Shown here piece by piece: positions 49,879 through 57,401 of a stretch of DNA of 64,000 nt (positions within the stretch are counted from its first letter, which is position 1; each line of letters starts with the position of its first letter). Under the pieces are notes generated by a model, which was given only the letters and a program-made list of their open reading frames with translations, made no database searches and was not told the origin of the DNA. Both the position numbers and the translations under genes were made by a program. This DNA comes from Staphylococcus simulans. GTDB lineage: Bacteria; Bacillota; Bacilli; Staphylococcales; Staphylococcaceae. The stretch covers positions 606,456 to 670,455 of the forward strand of contig NZ_MRZJ01000001.1 of NCBI RefSeq assembly GCF_002994445.1, in the 5' to 3' direction.

Positions 49879-51153
49879 TTATACAGACCAATAAGTAATA
49901 TTTTCGTTTCCATATTTTTTAAATCTGTTTTTCAAATCAATAATAATTGAGGAATCATTTTTAAGTAAACTCAAGAATTTTTTGTCATCTAACTTTTTGA
50001 ATGCATCATGGTTCACGGCATATAGCAGTAAATCAACACTTTCAGTGAAATCATTAATGTCCACAATATCCGCTTCGATTTCACCATTAAAGTTTTCTAT
50101 ATATGGATCAGCTACTTTTGGACGAATACCAAATTCATTTAAAACAGTTATCATTTCCATAACTTTTGAATTTCTAAAATCTGGTGTGTTTTCTTTAAAT
50201 GTCAATCCTGCAATTAAAACGGTTGCATCAGAAGATTTACCCTTTTTCATCAGTTCTTTAATAATATTATTAACAACAAAAGTAGCCATATTGTTATTTA
50301 TTTTTCTACCAGCAGTAATAATCTGAGAGTGGTAACCAAGATTCTCTGCTCTATATATAAAGTAATATGGATCTACACCTATACAGTGTCCTCCTACTAA
50401 TCCTGGATAGAAACCTAAAGCATTCCATTTAGTATTCATCGCTTCAATTACTTCATGTGTGTTAATTCCCATTAAATTGAAGACCTGTGATAATTCATTC
50501 ATGAAAGCAATATTGATATCTCTTTGACTATTTTCAACAACTTTTGCACTTTCTGCTACCTTGATAGTAGAAGCTTTATGAATTCCAGCTTTAATGACCT
50601 TACCATAAATATCTGCAATTACATTCAACGATTCATCATCAATCCCAGATACTATTTTAATAATATTCTCAACAGTATTTTTTTTATCTCCTGGATTTAT
50701 TCTTTCAGGAGAATATCCAACTTTGAAATCTTCAATTACATTTAATCCAGAAATATCTTCTAATAATGGAGCACAAACCTCTTCAGTAACCCCTGGATAT
50801 ACAGTTGATTCATAAACAACATAGTCTCCCTTTTTTAGATATTTTGCTACTAATTCTGTTGCACCTTCTATAGGTTCTAAATTTGGAGTATTATCTTGTT
50901 TGATAGGAGTTGGAACAGTAATAATAAAGAAATTAGCATCCGCCAAATCCTTTTCTTCTGATGTAAATTTCAATGTTGTATTCTTTAATACTTCTTCTCC
51001 TACTTCTCCAGTAGGATCAACATGTCTTTGATATTTATTAATTTTATTTTTATCAATATCAAAGCCAATCACATCAAAATGTTTTGCAAATGCAATAGCT
51101 AATGGCATTCCAACATAACCCATGCCGATTACTGCGATTTTTGTCTCTCTCAT
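49879..51153 (-). CDS. UDP-N-acetylhexosamine 6-dehydrogenase (TviB/WbpO type)
   Basis: 424 residues in the UDP-glucose/GDP-mannose dehydrogenase family. NAD site IAVIGMGYVGMPLA near the N-terminus, ESTVYPGVTEEV near residue 115, YSPERINPGDK near 147, and the catalytic cysteine in GGHCIGVDPYY near 265. The YSPERINPGDK stretch is typical of enzymes making UDP-GlcNAcA or UDP-GalNAcA rather than UDP-glucuronate. The uronic acid would make the polymer acidic. Which sugar is used cannot be settled from sequence alone. Confidence 0.87.
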   Translation of the reverse strand: MRETKIAVIGMGYVGMPLAIAFAKHFDVIGFDIDKNKINKYQRHVDPTGEVGEEVLKNTTLKFTSEEKDLADANFFIITVPTPIKQDNTPNLEPIEGATELVAKYLKKGDYVVYESTVYPGVTEEVCAPLLEDISGLNVIEDFKVGYSPERINPGDKKNTVENIIKIVSGIDDESLNVIADIYGKVIKAGIHKASTIKVAESAKVVENSQRDINIAFMNELSQVFNLMGINTHEVIEAMNTKWNALGFYPGLVGGHCIGVDPYYFIYRAENLGYHSQIITAGRKINNNMATFVVNNIIKELMKKGKSSDATVLIAGLTFKENTPDFRNSKVMEMITVLNEFGIRPKVADPYIENFNGEIEADIVDINDFTESVDLLLYAVNHDAFKKLDDKKFLSLLKNDSSIIIDLKNRFKKYGNENITYWSV

Positions 51154-51178
51154 CTATATCCCTCATTTTTAAATATTA

Positions 51179-52321
51179 TTATTTTAAAAGTTCTTTGATT
51201 TCTGTGATTACTTCTTTAACTTGGTCATTTGTCATATTTGATCCTGACGGTAAACATATTCCCTCGTTAAATAACTTTTCAGCATTATCAACATCAATAT
51301 AAACATAATCATATGATTTATAAAGTGGTTGAAGGTGCATAGGTTTCCAAACTGCTCTAGCTTCAATGTTTTTTCTGTTTAGTTCTGTAATTAATTCATT
51401 TGCTGAAATGTTTATTTTTTTTGGGTCGATAGTTAAAGCTGTTAACCATCGATTCGATTTACTGTTTGATAATTCTGGTTGAAATTTAATGCCATCTATT
51501 TGACTTAATTCTTGGTAGTACATATCAAAAATTTCTCTTCGGCGTCTTACACGATCGTTAATCACTTCCATTTGACCACGGCCGATACCTGCCGATATAT
51601 TACTTAATCGATAATTAAAGCCTAACTCGGTATGTTGATAATATGGAGCCTTGTCTTTAGCTTGGGTAGCTAAAAATAAAGCGTGTTCAATTCTTTCTTT
51701 GTTATTAGAAAGCAGCATACCTCCTCCACTAGTAGTAATTATTTTATTACCATTAAAAGAGAAAATGCTAAAATCACCATAGCTTCCACTCATGTTTCCT
51801 TCATAAGTAGAACCTAAAGATTCTGCTGAGTCTTCAATCAAAGTAACATTATAACGTTTACAAATAGAAGAAATCTCATTAAAATTTGCAGATTGTCCAT
51901 ATAAGTTAACTACTAATACTGCCTTAGGCATTACACCTTTTTCTTCGTATTTTTTTAAAGCTTTTTCCAAAGCTTTAGGTGACATATTCCAGGATTCTAC
52001 TTCTGAATCTATAAATACTGGAATTGCACCTTGATACAAAATCGGGTTTGAAGTTGCACAAAAAGTAAGGGATGAACAAAATACTATATCACCCTTTGAT
52101 ATGCCCGCTTCAATTAGCGCTAAATGAATAGCCGATGTACCACTTGCTGTAGCTAATGCATAATCCTTACCCACATATCTTTTTACATCGTTTTCAAATT
52201 CAGTGACATTCTCCCCTAACGGTGCAATCCAATTATCATTAAATGCTTTATCTATGTAACGAGTTTCTGTCCCTCCCATATGTGGCGTTGATAAAAAAAT
52301 TCTCTCTCTCATTATCATCAT
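51179..52321 (-). CDS. PglE-like sugar aminotransferase (DegT/DnrJ/EryC1)
   Basis: About 380 residues; four in-frame ATGs or near-starts cluster at 52312-52321 after AAGGAG, so the exact start is uncertain. PLP enzyme of the DegT family: SGTSAIHLAL near residue 60, EDSAESLGS near 165 and the PLP-binding lysine in SFNGNKIITTSGGG near 188. PglE homologues aminate UDP-4-keto-6-deoxy-GlcNAc to give a 4-amino sugar. The adjacent PglD-like and PglC-like genes support this. It starts at the acetyltransferase stop. Confidence 0.9.
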   Translation of the reverse strand: MMIMRERIFLSTPHMGGTETRYIDKAFNDNWIAPLGENVTEFENDVKRYVGKDYALATASGTSAIHLALIEAGISKGDIVFCSSLTFCATSNPILYQGAIPVFIDSEVESWNMSPKALEKALKKYEEKGVMPKAVLVVNLYGQSANFNEISSICKRYNVTLIEDSAESLGSTYEGNMSGSYGDFSIFSFNGNKIITTSGGGMLLSNNKERIEHALFLATQAKDKAPYYQHTELGFNYRLSNISAGIGRGQMEVINDRVRRRREIFDMYYQELSQIDGIKFQPELSNSKSNRWLTALTIDPKKINISANELITELNRKNIEARAVWKPMHLQPLYKSYDYVYIDVDNAEKLFNEGICLPSGSNMTNDQVKEVITEIKELLK

Positions 52322-52941
52322 TACTCCTTAATAACTTTTGCTGGTGTTCCTACTAATGTAACATCGTTCTTTGTATTAGAAATTACAGTGGAACCTGCAC
52401 CCACTAAAACATTTGATCCAATTCTCACATTTGGAATAACTGTAGCATTTGCTCCTATTTGTGTATATTCGTCTACTGAAACATTCCCAGTTAATACTGC
52501 TCCAGGGGAAATATGAGTGAAATCTTTAATCAGACATTCATGTTCAACTACAGAGCATGTATTTATTATTGAATGTCGACCTATTACAGATTCTGCATTG
52601 ACAATAGCACCAGGCATAACGACAGTACCATTCCCCAAATTAGCAGTTTCACTAACAATTGCTTTGGGGTGAATTAAAACAGGAAACTTTTCATTTGGAA
52701 CATCAACTTTTTTGAAGATATCAGCTCTGATTTTGTTATTGCCAACTGCAATAATAAAGTGGTAATTTTCTTGATAAAGTTTAATGTTTTTTAAATTATC
52801 GTAAATCATATCATTTTTGACAAAATATTTTTCGATATTATCATCTAAATAACCAGAAACTTTATAAATTCCATTAGCGTTAATAATGTCTTTAATTACT
52901 TTTGCATGCCCACCGTTACCAATTATTAATAAATCCTTCAT
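52321..52941 (-). CDS. PglD/NeuD-like sugar O/N-acetyltransferase
   Basis: 206 residues: an N-terminal Rossmann-like domain (LLIIGNGGHAKVIKDII) and a C-terminal left-handed beta-helix of hexapeptide repeats (about 95-200), with the catalytic histidine in SVVEHECLI near residue 130. PglD acetylates the 4-amino group of the UDP-sugar made by PglE, giving UDP-N,N'-diacetylbacillosamine in Campylobacter. The same step is inferred here. It overlaps the initiating transferase gene by four bases. Confidence 0.9.
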   Translation of the reverse strand: MKDLLIIGNGGHAKVIKDIINANGIYKVSGYLDDNIEKYFVKNDMIYDNLKNIKLYQENYHFIIAVGNNKIRADIFKKVDVPNEKFPVLIHPKAIVSETANLGNGTVVMPGAIVNAESVIGRHSIINTCSVVEHECLIKDFTHISPGAVLTGNVSVDEYTQIGANATVIPNVRIGSNVLVGAGSTVISNTKNDVTLVGTPAKVIKE

Positions 52942-53534
52942 GATTCAAGTCCTCGAAACTTTTCCATTGTCACATGATCTCTTGCATTGATGTCTTTTCT
53001 ATATAAAACATTTATAAATGTTTTATATAGAATGTACATGTCTAATTTTAAAGACTGATTTTCAACATACCAAACATCCAATTTGAACTTGGCTTCCCAT
53101 GAAATCGCATTTCTCCCATTTACTTGTGCCCATCCAGTGATGCCTGGTTTAACTAAATGGCGTTTTTTTTGTTCATCTGAGTAAAGTGGCAAATATTCCA
53201 TTAGTAATGGTCGTGGTCCTACTAAACTTAGTTCACCTTTAAGTACATTTATTAACTGAGGTAACTCATCAATACTAGATTTGCGAATAAAAGTTCCTAC
53301 TTTAGTCATTCGTTTTTCATCAGGAAGTAATTCGCCCTGTTCATTACGTTCATCAGTCATAGTGCGAAACTTATATATATCAAAAGGTTTTTCATATAAG
53401 CCAGGTCTTTTTTGTTTAAACAGAACCGGTCGTCCCATCGACTTAGCAATAGCAATTGATGTGCCGAATAATACTGGTGCGCTCAGCAATAGAATAGAAC
53501 CACTAGTAACTATATCAATCATTCTTTTTAACAC
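52938..53534 (-). CDS. PglC-type initiating phosphoglycosyltransferase
   Basis: 198 residues: one N-terminal re-entrant/membrane helix (about 8-30) and the catalytic domain of small monotopic phosphoglycosyltransferases, with FKQKRPGL near 40, IYKFRTMTDE near 54 containing the catalytic Glu-type pair, KSSIDELPQL near 85 and LVGPRPL near 103. It transfers a sugar-1-phosphate from UDP-sugar to undecaprenyl phosphate, the first step of the repeat. It is the only initiating transferase seen in the three units. Confidence 0.93.
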   Translation of the reverse strand: MLKRMIDIVTSGSILLLSAPVLFGTSIAIAKSMGRPVLFKQKRPGLYEKPFDIYKFRTMTDERNEQGELLPDEKRMTKVGTFIRKSSIDELPQLINVLKGELSLVGPRPLLMEYLPLYSDEQKKRHLVKPGITGWAQVNGRNAISWEAKFKLDVWYVENQSLKLDMYILYKTFINVLYRKDINARDHVTMEKFRGLES

Positions 53535-53569
53535 TACGTTTCCCTCCTATCCCTCAAATCAAGATAAAA

Positions 53570-54334
53570 TCAAAACAATCCTAAAAACTTTTTCTTTTTA
53601 AATTCTATAGGTCTGCTTTGATTAATATTTTTATTTTGAATCATTTTCTCGTTGTTTTTATACAACATCGAAATTTCGTCTTCATATTTTTTAAGCTTAG
53701 AATTAGAAAATAAACTATTGCCTAAAAATGGTCTGCTTTGAGTATTATGTGCATCAGAGGCGATAAAATGTACTAAATTATACTCAATCATATTCATGGA
53801 AATTCTTTGGAGATTTCGTCCCATATCTCCTGATAATGAAGATGCTGTAAGTTGTGCTAACACTCCGTGACATACTAAACCATATAAAACATTAATATCT
53901 TGAGCGATTACTTTGTTTCTTTCTGGGTGAACTATGACCGGAATATACCCTCTTGTTTGAATTTCATATATTAAACTGCTTAAAAAGTTTGGAACTTGGT
54001 TTGACGGCAATTCTATCAGCAAATATTTGGAATAATTAACACCTTTAATGTTGCCATTATCTATGTCAGTCAATAATTTATCACTAGCTCTAACTTCTTG
54101 CCCTGGATAAATCTTCACACCTAGCTCTTTAACTTTTTCATTATTATTTATATCTATTACACATTGTTCAATATCATTAAACTTATTATTATATCTATAG
54201 TGCAAATGATGTGGAGTTGCTACAATACCTGTAATATTTTCTTTCGCTGCTTGCTTTAACAAAGCCAACACTTGTTCTTCGTTTTGAGGACCATCATCCA
54301 CACCAGAAATTATGTGATTATGAATATCAATCAT
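53570..54334 (-). CDS. capC: CpsB/CapC-type tyrosine-protein phosphatase (unit 1)
   Basis: 254 residues, PHP family: DIHNHI at 3-8, ATPHHLHY near 40, GQEVR near 78, HPERNK near 138, SDAHN near 194. It should reverse phosphorylation of the CapB directly upstream, with which it overlaps by four bases. Sequence identity with the unit 2 copy is visible but modest, so they are probably not a recent duplication. Confidence 0.93.
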   Translation of the reverse strand: MIDIHNHIISGVDDGPQNEEQVLALLKQAAKENITGIVATPHHLHYRYNNKFNDIEQCVIDINNNEKVKELGVKIYPGQEVRASDKLLTDIDNGNIKGVNYSKYLLIELPSNQVPNFLSSLIYEIQTRGYIPVIVHPERNKVIAQDINVLYGLVCHGVLAQLTASSLSGDMGRNLQRISMNMIEYNLVHFIASDAHNTQSRPFLGNSLFSNSKLKKYEDEISMLYKNNEKMIQNKNINQSRPIEFKKKKFLGLF

Positions 54335-55026
54335 TGCGTTTCTTCTCCGTAATAAGCATAGTAGCTAGAATTTTTATCTTGATCTGTTTTATTCAAAACC
54401 ACTCCTAACACTTTAGCTCCAGTATTTTCAATAAGCTCTTTACTCTTTAAAATTGCTTTTTTATCATTATTTTTAACATTTACAACTAATGCTGCGTACC
54501 CACTGATTTCAGAAAACAACTGTGCATCTGTAACAGTATTTACAGGAGGGGTATCGATAATGATAAAATCATATAATTCCTTTAATTCTTTTAATTGATT
54601 TTGAAACTCAGAGGACCCTATTAATTCTGATGGATTAGGTGGTATTGGTCCAGATGTTAATAAGTCCAAATTTTCGACTTCTGTTTTGTTTATTGCTTTA
54701 TCGAAATATGATTTGTTAATTATTAAATTAGACAATCCATCCAAATTTGCAGAGTTAAATAAAAAGTGTTGAGTAGGTTTTCTCATATCGCCATCAATCA
54801 GTAACGTCTTAAACCCTGCTTGTGCATAGGTAATAGCGATATTTGCAGATATTAATGACTTTCCAACTCCTGGTTTTTCAGAAGTTATTACTAAAGTCTT
54901 TACATCGTCATTAGCTGTGGAAAACATAATATTTGTACGAATCCCTCTGAATTTTTCACTAACCACTGATTTAGGGTTTAAATGTGTCATCAATGGGCTC
55001 TGAAATAATTCGTTTTTCTTTTTCAT
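54331..55026 (-). CDS. capB: CapB-type tyrosine kinase (unit 1)
   Basis: 231 residues with intact BY-kinase motifs: Walker A SEKPGVGKS near residue 49, Walker A' LLIDGDMRKP near 76, Walker B IIIDTPP near 154, and a tyrosine-rich tail SSYYAYYGEE. It closely resembles S. aureus CapB. It sits between capA and capC, the standard phosphoregulatory trio. Its kinase domain is also the nearest match within the window to the degenerate domain of the fused protein in unit 3. Confidence 0.95.
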   Translation of the reverse strand: MKKKNELFQSPLMTHLNPKSVVSEKFRGIRTNIMFSTANDDVKTLVITSEKPGVGKSLISANIAITYAQAGFKTLLIDGDMRKPTQHFLFNSANLDGLSNLIINKSYFDKAINKTEVENLDLLTSGPIPPNPSELIGSSEFQNQLKELKELYDFIIIDTPPVNTVTDAQLFSEISGYAALVVNVKNNDKKAILKSKELIENTGAKVLGVVLNKTDQDKNSSYYAYYGEETQ

Positions 55027-55039
55027 ATATAAATGCTCC

Positions 55040-55711
55040 TTATCCTTTTTTGTTAAATTCTGGTATAGATCCCAATACTGGAAGTTCTAAGTATTCTTCA
55101 ACATCTTCCTCTGATTTGATTTTTCTATCAAAAATAGCAATTAATATTATAATAATTACAGCTAATATCAATCCTAGTATAATGCTGATAATTGCATTCA
55201 TAATTGGTTTGGGTGCTACTTTCTTAGCTTCTTCAGCCTTTGATAATGTAGAGACATTATCAATACTCATTATCTTACTCGCTTCTTGGCTAAAAACTTT
55301 AGAAATTGTATTCGCAACTTTAGTTGCATTACCTTTATTATTACTTTCAACAGTAATGCTCATTATTTGAGAATCTGCTTTATTATTTACACTTAACATA
55401 CCTGAAATTTCCTTAGCAGAATACTTCCCTTTTAAGTCTTTAGATACTTCTTCTAATATTCTTGGGCTTTTGATAATTTCTGAATATGTTTTAACAAGTT
55501 GAATATTAGACTGTACTTGTTGTGCCATCATTTCATTATTAGAATGTTTTTGATTTACCAACACTTGTGTAGTAGCTGAGTACTTAGGTTGAATTACAAA
55601 AAAGCTCAATATCAAGCTTATAATTAGAAATAGCAGAGGCAGTGCTACTAATAGCTTTAAATTTTTCTTTAATGCCGTAAATATTTTACTAATATCGATT
55701 GTTTTTTCCAT
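55040..55711 (-). CDS. capA: CapA-type kinase activator / chain-length protein (unit 1)
   Basis: 223 residues from ATG 55711, five bases after GGAGG; the upstream TTG at 55723 is not needed. Two membrane segments (about 20-42 and 172-195) flank the external chain-length domain (YSATTQVLVNQ near 50, SNIQLVKTYSEII near 70). The short cytoplasmic tail activates CapB. First gene of unit 1, with a promoter about 55 bases upstream. Confidence 0.94.
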   Translation of the reverse strand: MEKTIDISKIFTALKKNLKLLVALPLLFLIISLILSFFVIQPKYSATTQVLVNQKHSNNEMMAQQVQSNIQLVKTYSEIIKSPRILEEVSKDLKGKYSAKEISGMLSVNNKADSQIMSITVESNNKGNATKVANTISKVFSQEASKIMSIDNVSTLSKAEEAKKVAPKPIMNAIISIILGLILAVIIIILIAIFDRKIKSEEDVEEYLELPVLGSIPEFNKKG

Positions 55712-55760
55712 ATTTTCCTCCAATATATGTATTATTCATATTACTTAACGTATATTTTAC

Positions 55761-55801
55761 ATTATATAGGATAACATGATGCTTTTGAAACAAATTTCAA
55801 A
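55761..55801 (-). promoter_or_regulatory. Promoter of capsule unit 1, with overlapping inverted repeat
   Basis: On the minus strand TATAAT (55761-55766) and TTCAAA (55784-55789) are 17 bases apart. The -35 lies in a perfect inverted repeat TTTGAAA-caaa-TTTCAAA (55784-55801), a plausible operator for a dimeric regulator. Confidence 0.65.
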
Positions 55802-55919
55802 TATTTTTACAATCAAAATCTCTCTGTAATATTTTTAACATTCAGGTATCATTTCACAAATAAACACTTACCATCACTATTTTCTTCATCTTTAATTGAC
55901 ATTTATTTGTAGTTAATAC

Positions 55920-55967
55920 AAAAACTGCGTGAAAGTAGTTGTTTAACTTCTTCCACGCAGTTTTTTT
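55920..55967. terminator. Bidirectional terminator at the upstream edge of the capsule region
   Basis: A perfect 11-bp stem (AAACTGCGTG / CACGCAGTTT arms) with A residues on one side and a T run on the other. It ends the small membrane-protein gene on the minus strand. Confidence 0.88.
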
Positions 55968-55997
55968 AATTAGACTTCTATACTGTCACAATTTTCA

Positions 55998-56315
55998 TTA
56001 TTGCAATACTACAAAAAATACGATAATTAAGACACTCACCACAAATCGTACACTTTGTGCTAAGAATATAACTTTGCCGAAAGTTTTCTTTTGGTAAATA
56101 CCGATACCAATTTGTATCATTGCTAAACCAATGATCAGCATGATGAGTGCTGGTACAAACCCAGCGATAAGTGCAGCGATATCTAATAAGATACTCCCTA
56201 CAATTAATAAGATTAAAACGATTTTAGGTGATTTCGGATTACGTGTCAGCATGAGTATTGCAGATAAAAATGTAAATACTGAAAATGCAATGATAAACGT
56301 TTTGAGTAAGATCAT
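55998..56315 (-). CDS. Small membrane protein, four segments, unknown function
   Basis: 105 residues, almost wholly hydrophobic, with about four membrane segments joined by short basic turns (NPKSPK near 25, YQKKTFGK near 75). I do not recognise a family. It has a GGAG ribosome site, TATAAT at 56337-56342 on the minus strand, and a terminator, so it is probably a single-gene transcript. It is outside the capsule operons and has no sign of a role in them. Confidence 0.75.
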   Translation of the reverse strand: MILLKTFIIAFSVFTFLSAILMLTRNPKSPKIVLILLIVGSILLDIAALIAGFVPALIMLIIGLAMIQIGIGIYQKKTFGKVIFLAQSVRFVVSVLIIVFFVVLQ

Positions 56316-56336
56316 TTAATCACTCCTTGATTAAAT

Positions 56337-56342
56337 ATTATA
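56337..56342 (-). promoter_or_regulatory. -10 box of the small membrane-protein gene
   Basis: TATAAT on the minus strand preceded by TG, 22 bases before the start codon; no good -35. Confidence 0.45.
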
Positions 56343-56440
56343 CACGAAAACTGCTTGCTTTTTGTTAGAATTAATTATCTTTATTTGTTTTATTTCCGAT
56401 TTACATTAATCGTCTGCTCTATTAAAAATAATATTCTCTA

Positions 56441-57073
56441 TTAGCCAGAAACTACAGTAATACCTTGATTTGGATAGTTATCATTTTCTGCTTCATCAAG
56501 AAAAGCATTACTGAAATCACTATAGGAAACGTATGATTTATGCTTAGAATTATAAATTAAAGTATCTGTACCTAATTGATAATCATTAGTTTCTGGACCA
56601 TTAAAATCAAACATGCTTGCTGGGCTTACAAAAGTCCAATCCACTAATTTATCTTGACCCGCTAAAACATCATAGGCTTCTGCCATTTTTTTAGCTGTTG
56701 CTTTCATCGCATCTGGAATATTCGGATTATCAGCGACTCGTTTTGTTTTACTTTCATCAATATAAAGTCTGCCGGTTCCACCTACCATCATTAACTTTAC
56801 ATCTACTCCATCTAAGATTTCGATCAAGTGATTTGTTAATTGCACATAAAGTTCCTCTTTGCCCTGTGGTGCACCAAATGCCACAAGTATAGCATCAAAA
56901 CCTTCTAAATCTTCACGCGCAATTTCTAAAATATCCTTTTCTACATATGGAACATCAAACTGTAATTTATTATGGTTGCGTACAAACGCTGTTACTTCAT
57001 GACCGCGTTGCAATGCTTTCTCAGTTAAAATTGTTCCTTGTTTACCTGTCGCACTAATAATAGCTGTTTTCAT
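56441..57073 (-). CDS. NAD(P)-binding Rossmann-fold protein
   Basis: 210 residues of the atypical short-chain dehydrogenase (NmrA/HSCARG-like) group. The cofactor motif is SATGKQG near residue 8 (first glycine of GATG replaced by serine), VRNHNK near 31 suggests NADPH, and GGTGRLY near 99 and WTFVSPAS near 145 are conserved in the group. Substrate unknown; relatives are annotated as flavin reductases or NADH-binding regulators. Good ribosome site AAGGGG eight bases before the ATG. Monocistronic. Confidence 0.85.
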   Translation of the reverse strand: MKTAIISATGKQGTILTEKALQRGHEVTAFVRNHNKLQFDVPYVEKDILEIAREDLEGFDAILVAFGAPQGKEELYVQLTNHLIEILDGVDVKLMMVGGTGRLYIDESKTKRVADNPNIPDAMKATAKKMAEAYDVLAGQDKLVDWTFVSPASMFDFNGPETNDYQLGTDTLIYNSKHKSYVSYSDFSNAFLDEAENDNYPNQGITVVSG

Positions 57074-57401
57074 ATGTTCATCCCCTTTTTAAACTTTAGC
57101 CGGATACACTAATTTTCCATTTATCTTAACGTTAAACATATCACTTCATAGTTCATTATTTGTCTAATTGGCTTTCCGAATAAAATTAATAGATTTCATG
57201 AAATTTATTTTACACTACGTGTAATAAAGCACACAACTGAAAAGCTCTTGTCCTAAATATGAGCATTTACACTATTAAAATAAATAAAAATAGATAAATG
57301 ATGATTAATAGAGTTAAATTACTCTACCCATCATCACTTATCTCTTTACTTTTAAACTATATTCAATTTCAGCCTTTACTATGATATCAATAGTAACAGC
57401 A
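57074..57401. other. Intergenic region downstream of priA
   Basis: This 328-base gap holds no gene. It contains the priA terminator and, toward 57074-57240, the upstream region of the NAD(P)-binding protein gene, where I find no convincing consensus promoter. Confidence 0.7.
57284..57343 (-). terminator. Terminator after priA
   Basis: A long imperfect stem of about 23 bp (57321-57343 with 57292-57314, ACTCTA/TAGAGT at the loop) followed on the minus strand by ATTTTTATTT. It separates priA from the accessory region. Confidence 0.85.

Noticed and set aside
43074..55711. Units 1 and 2 as a recent tandem duplication
   Set aside because: The CapA, CapB and CapC copies share motifs but differ at many residues and the remaining genes are not related in order, so separate origins are more likely.
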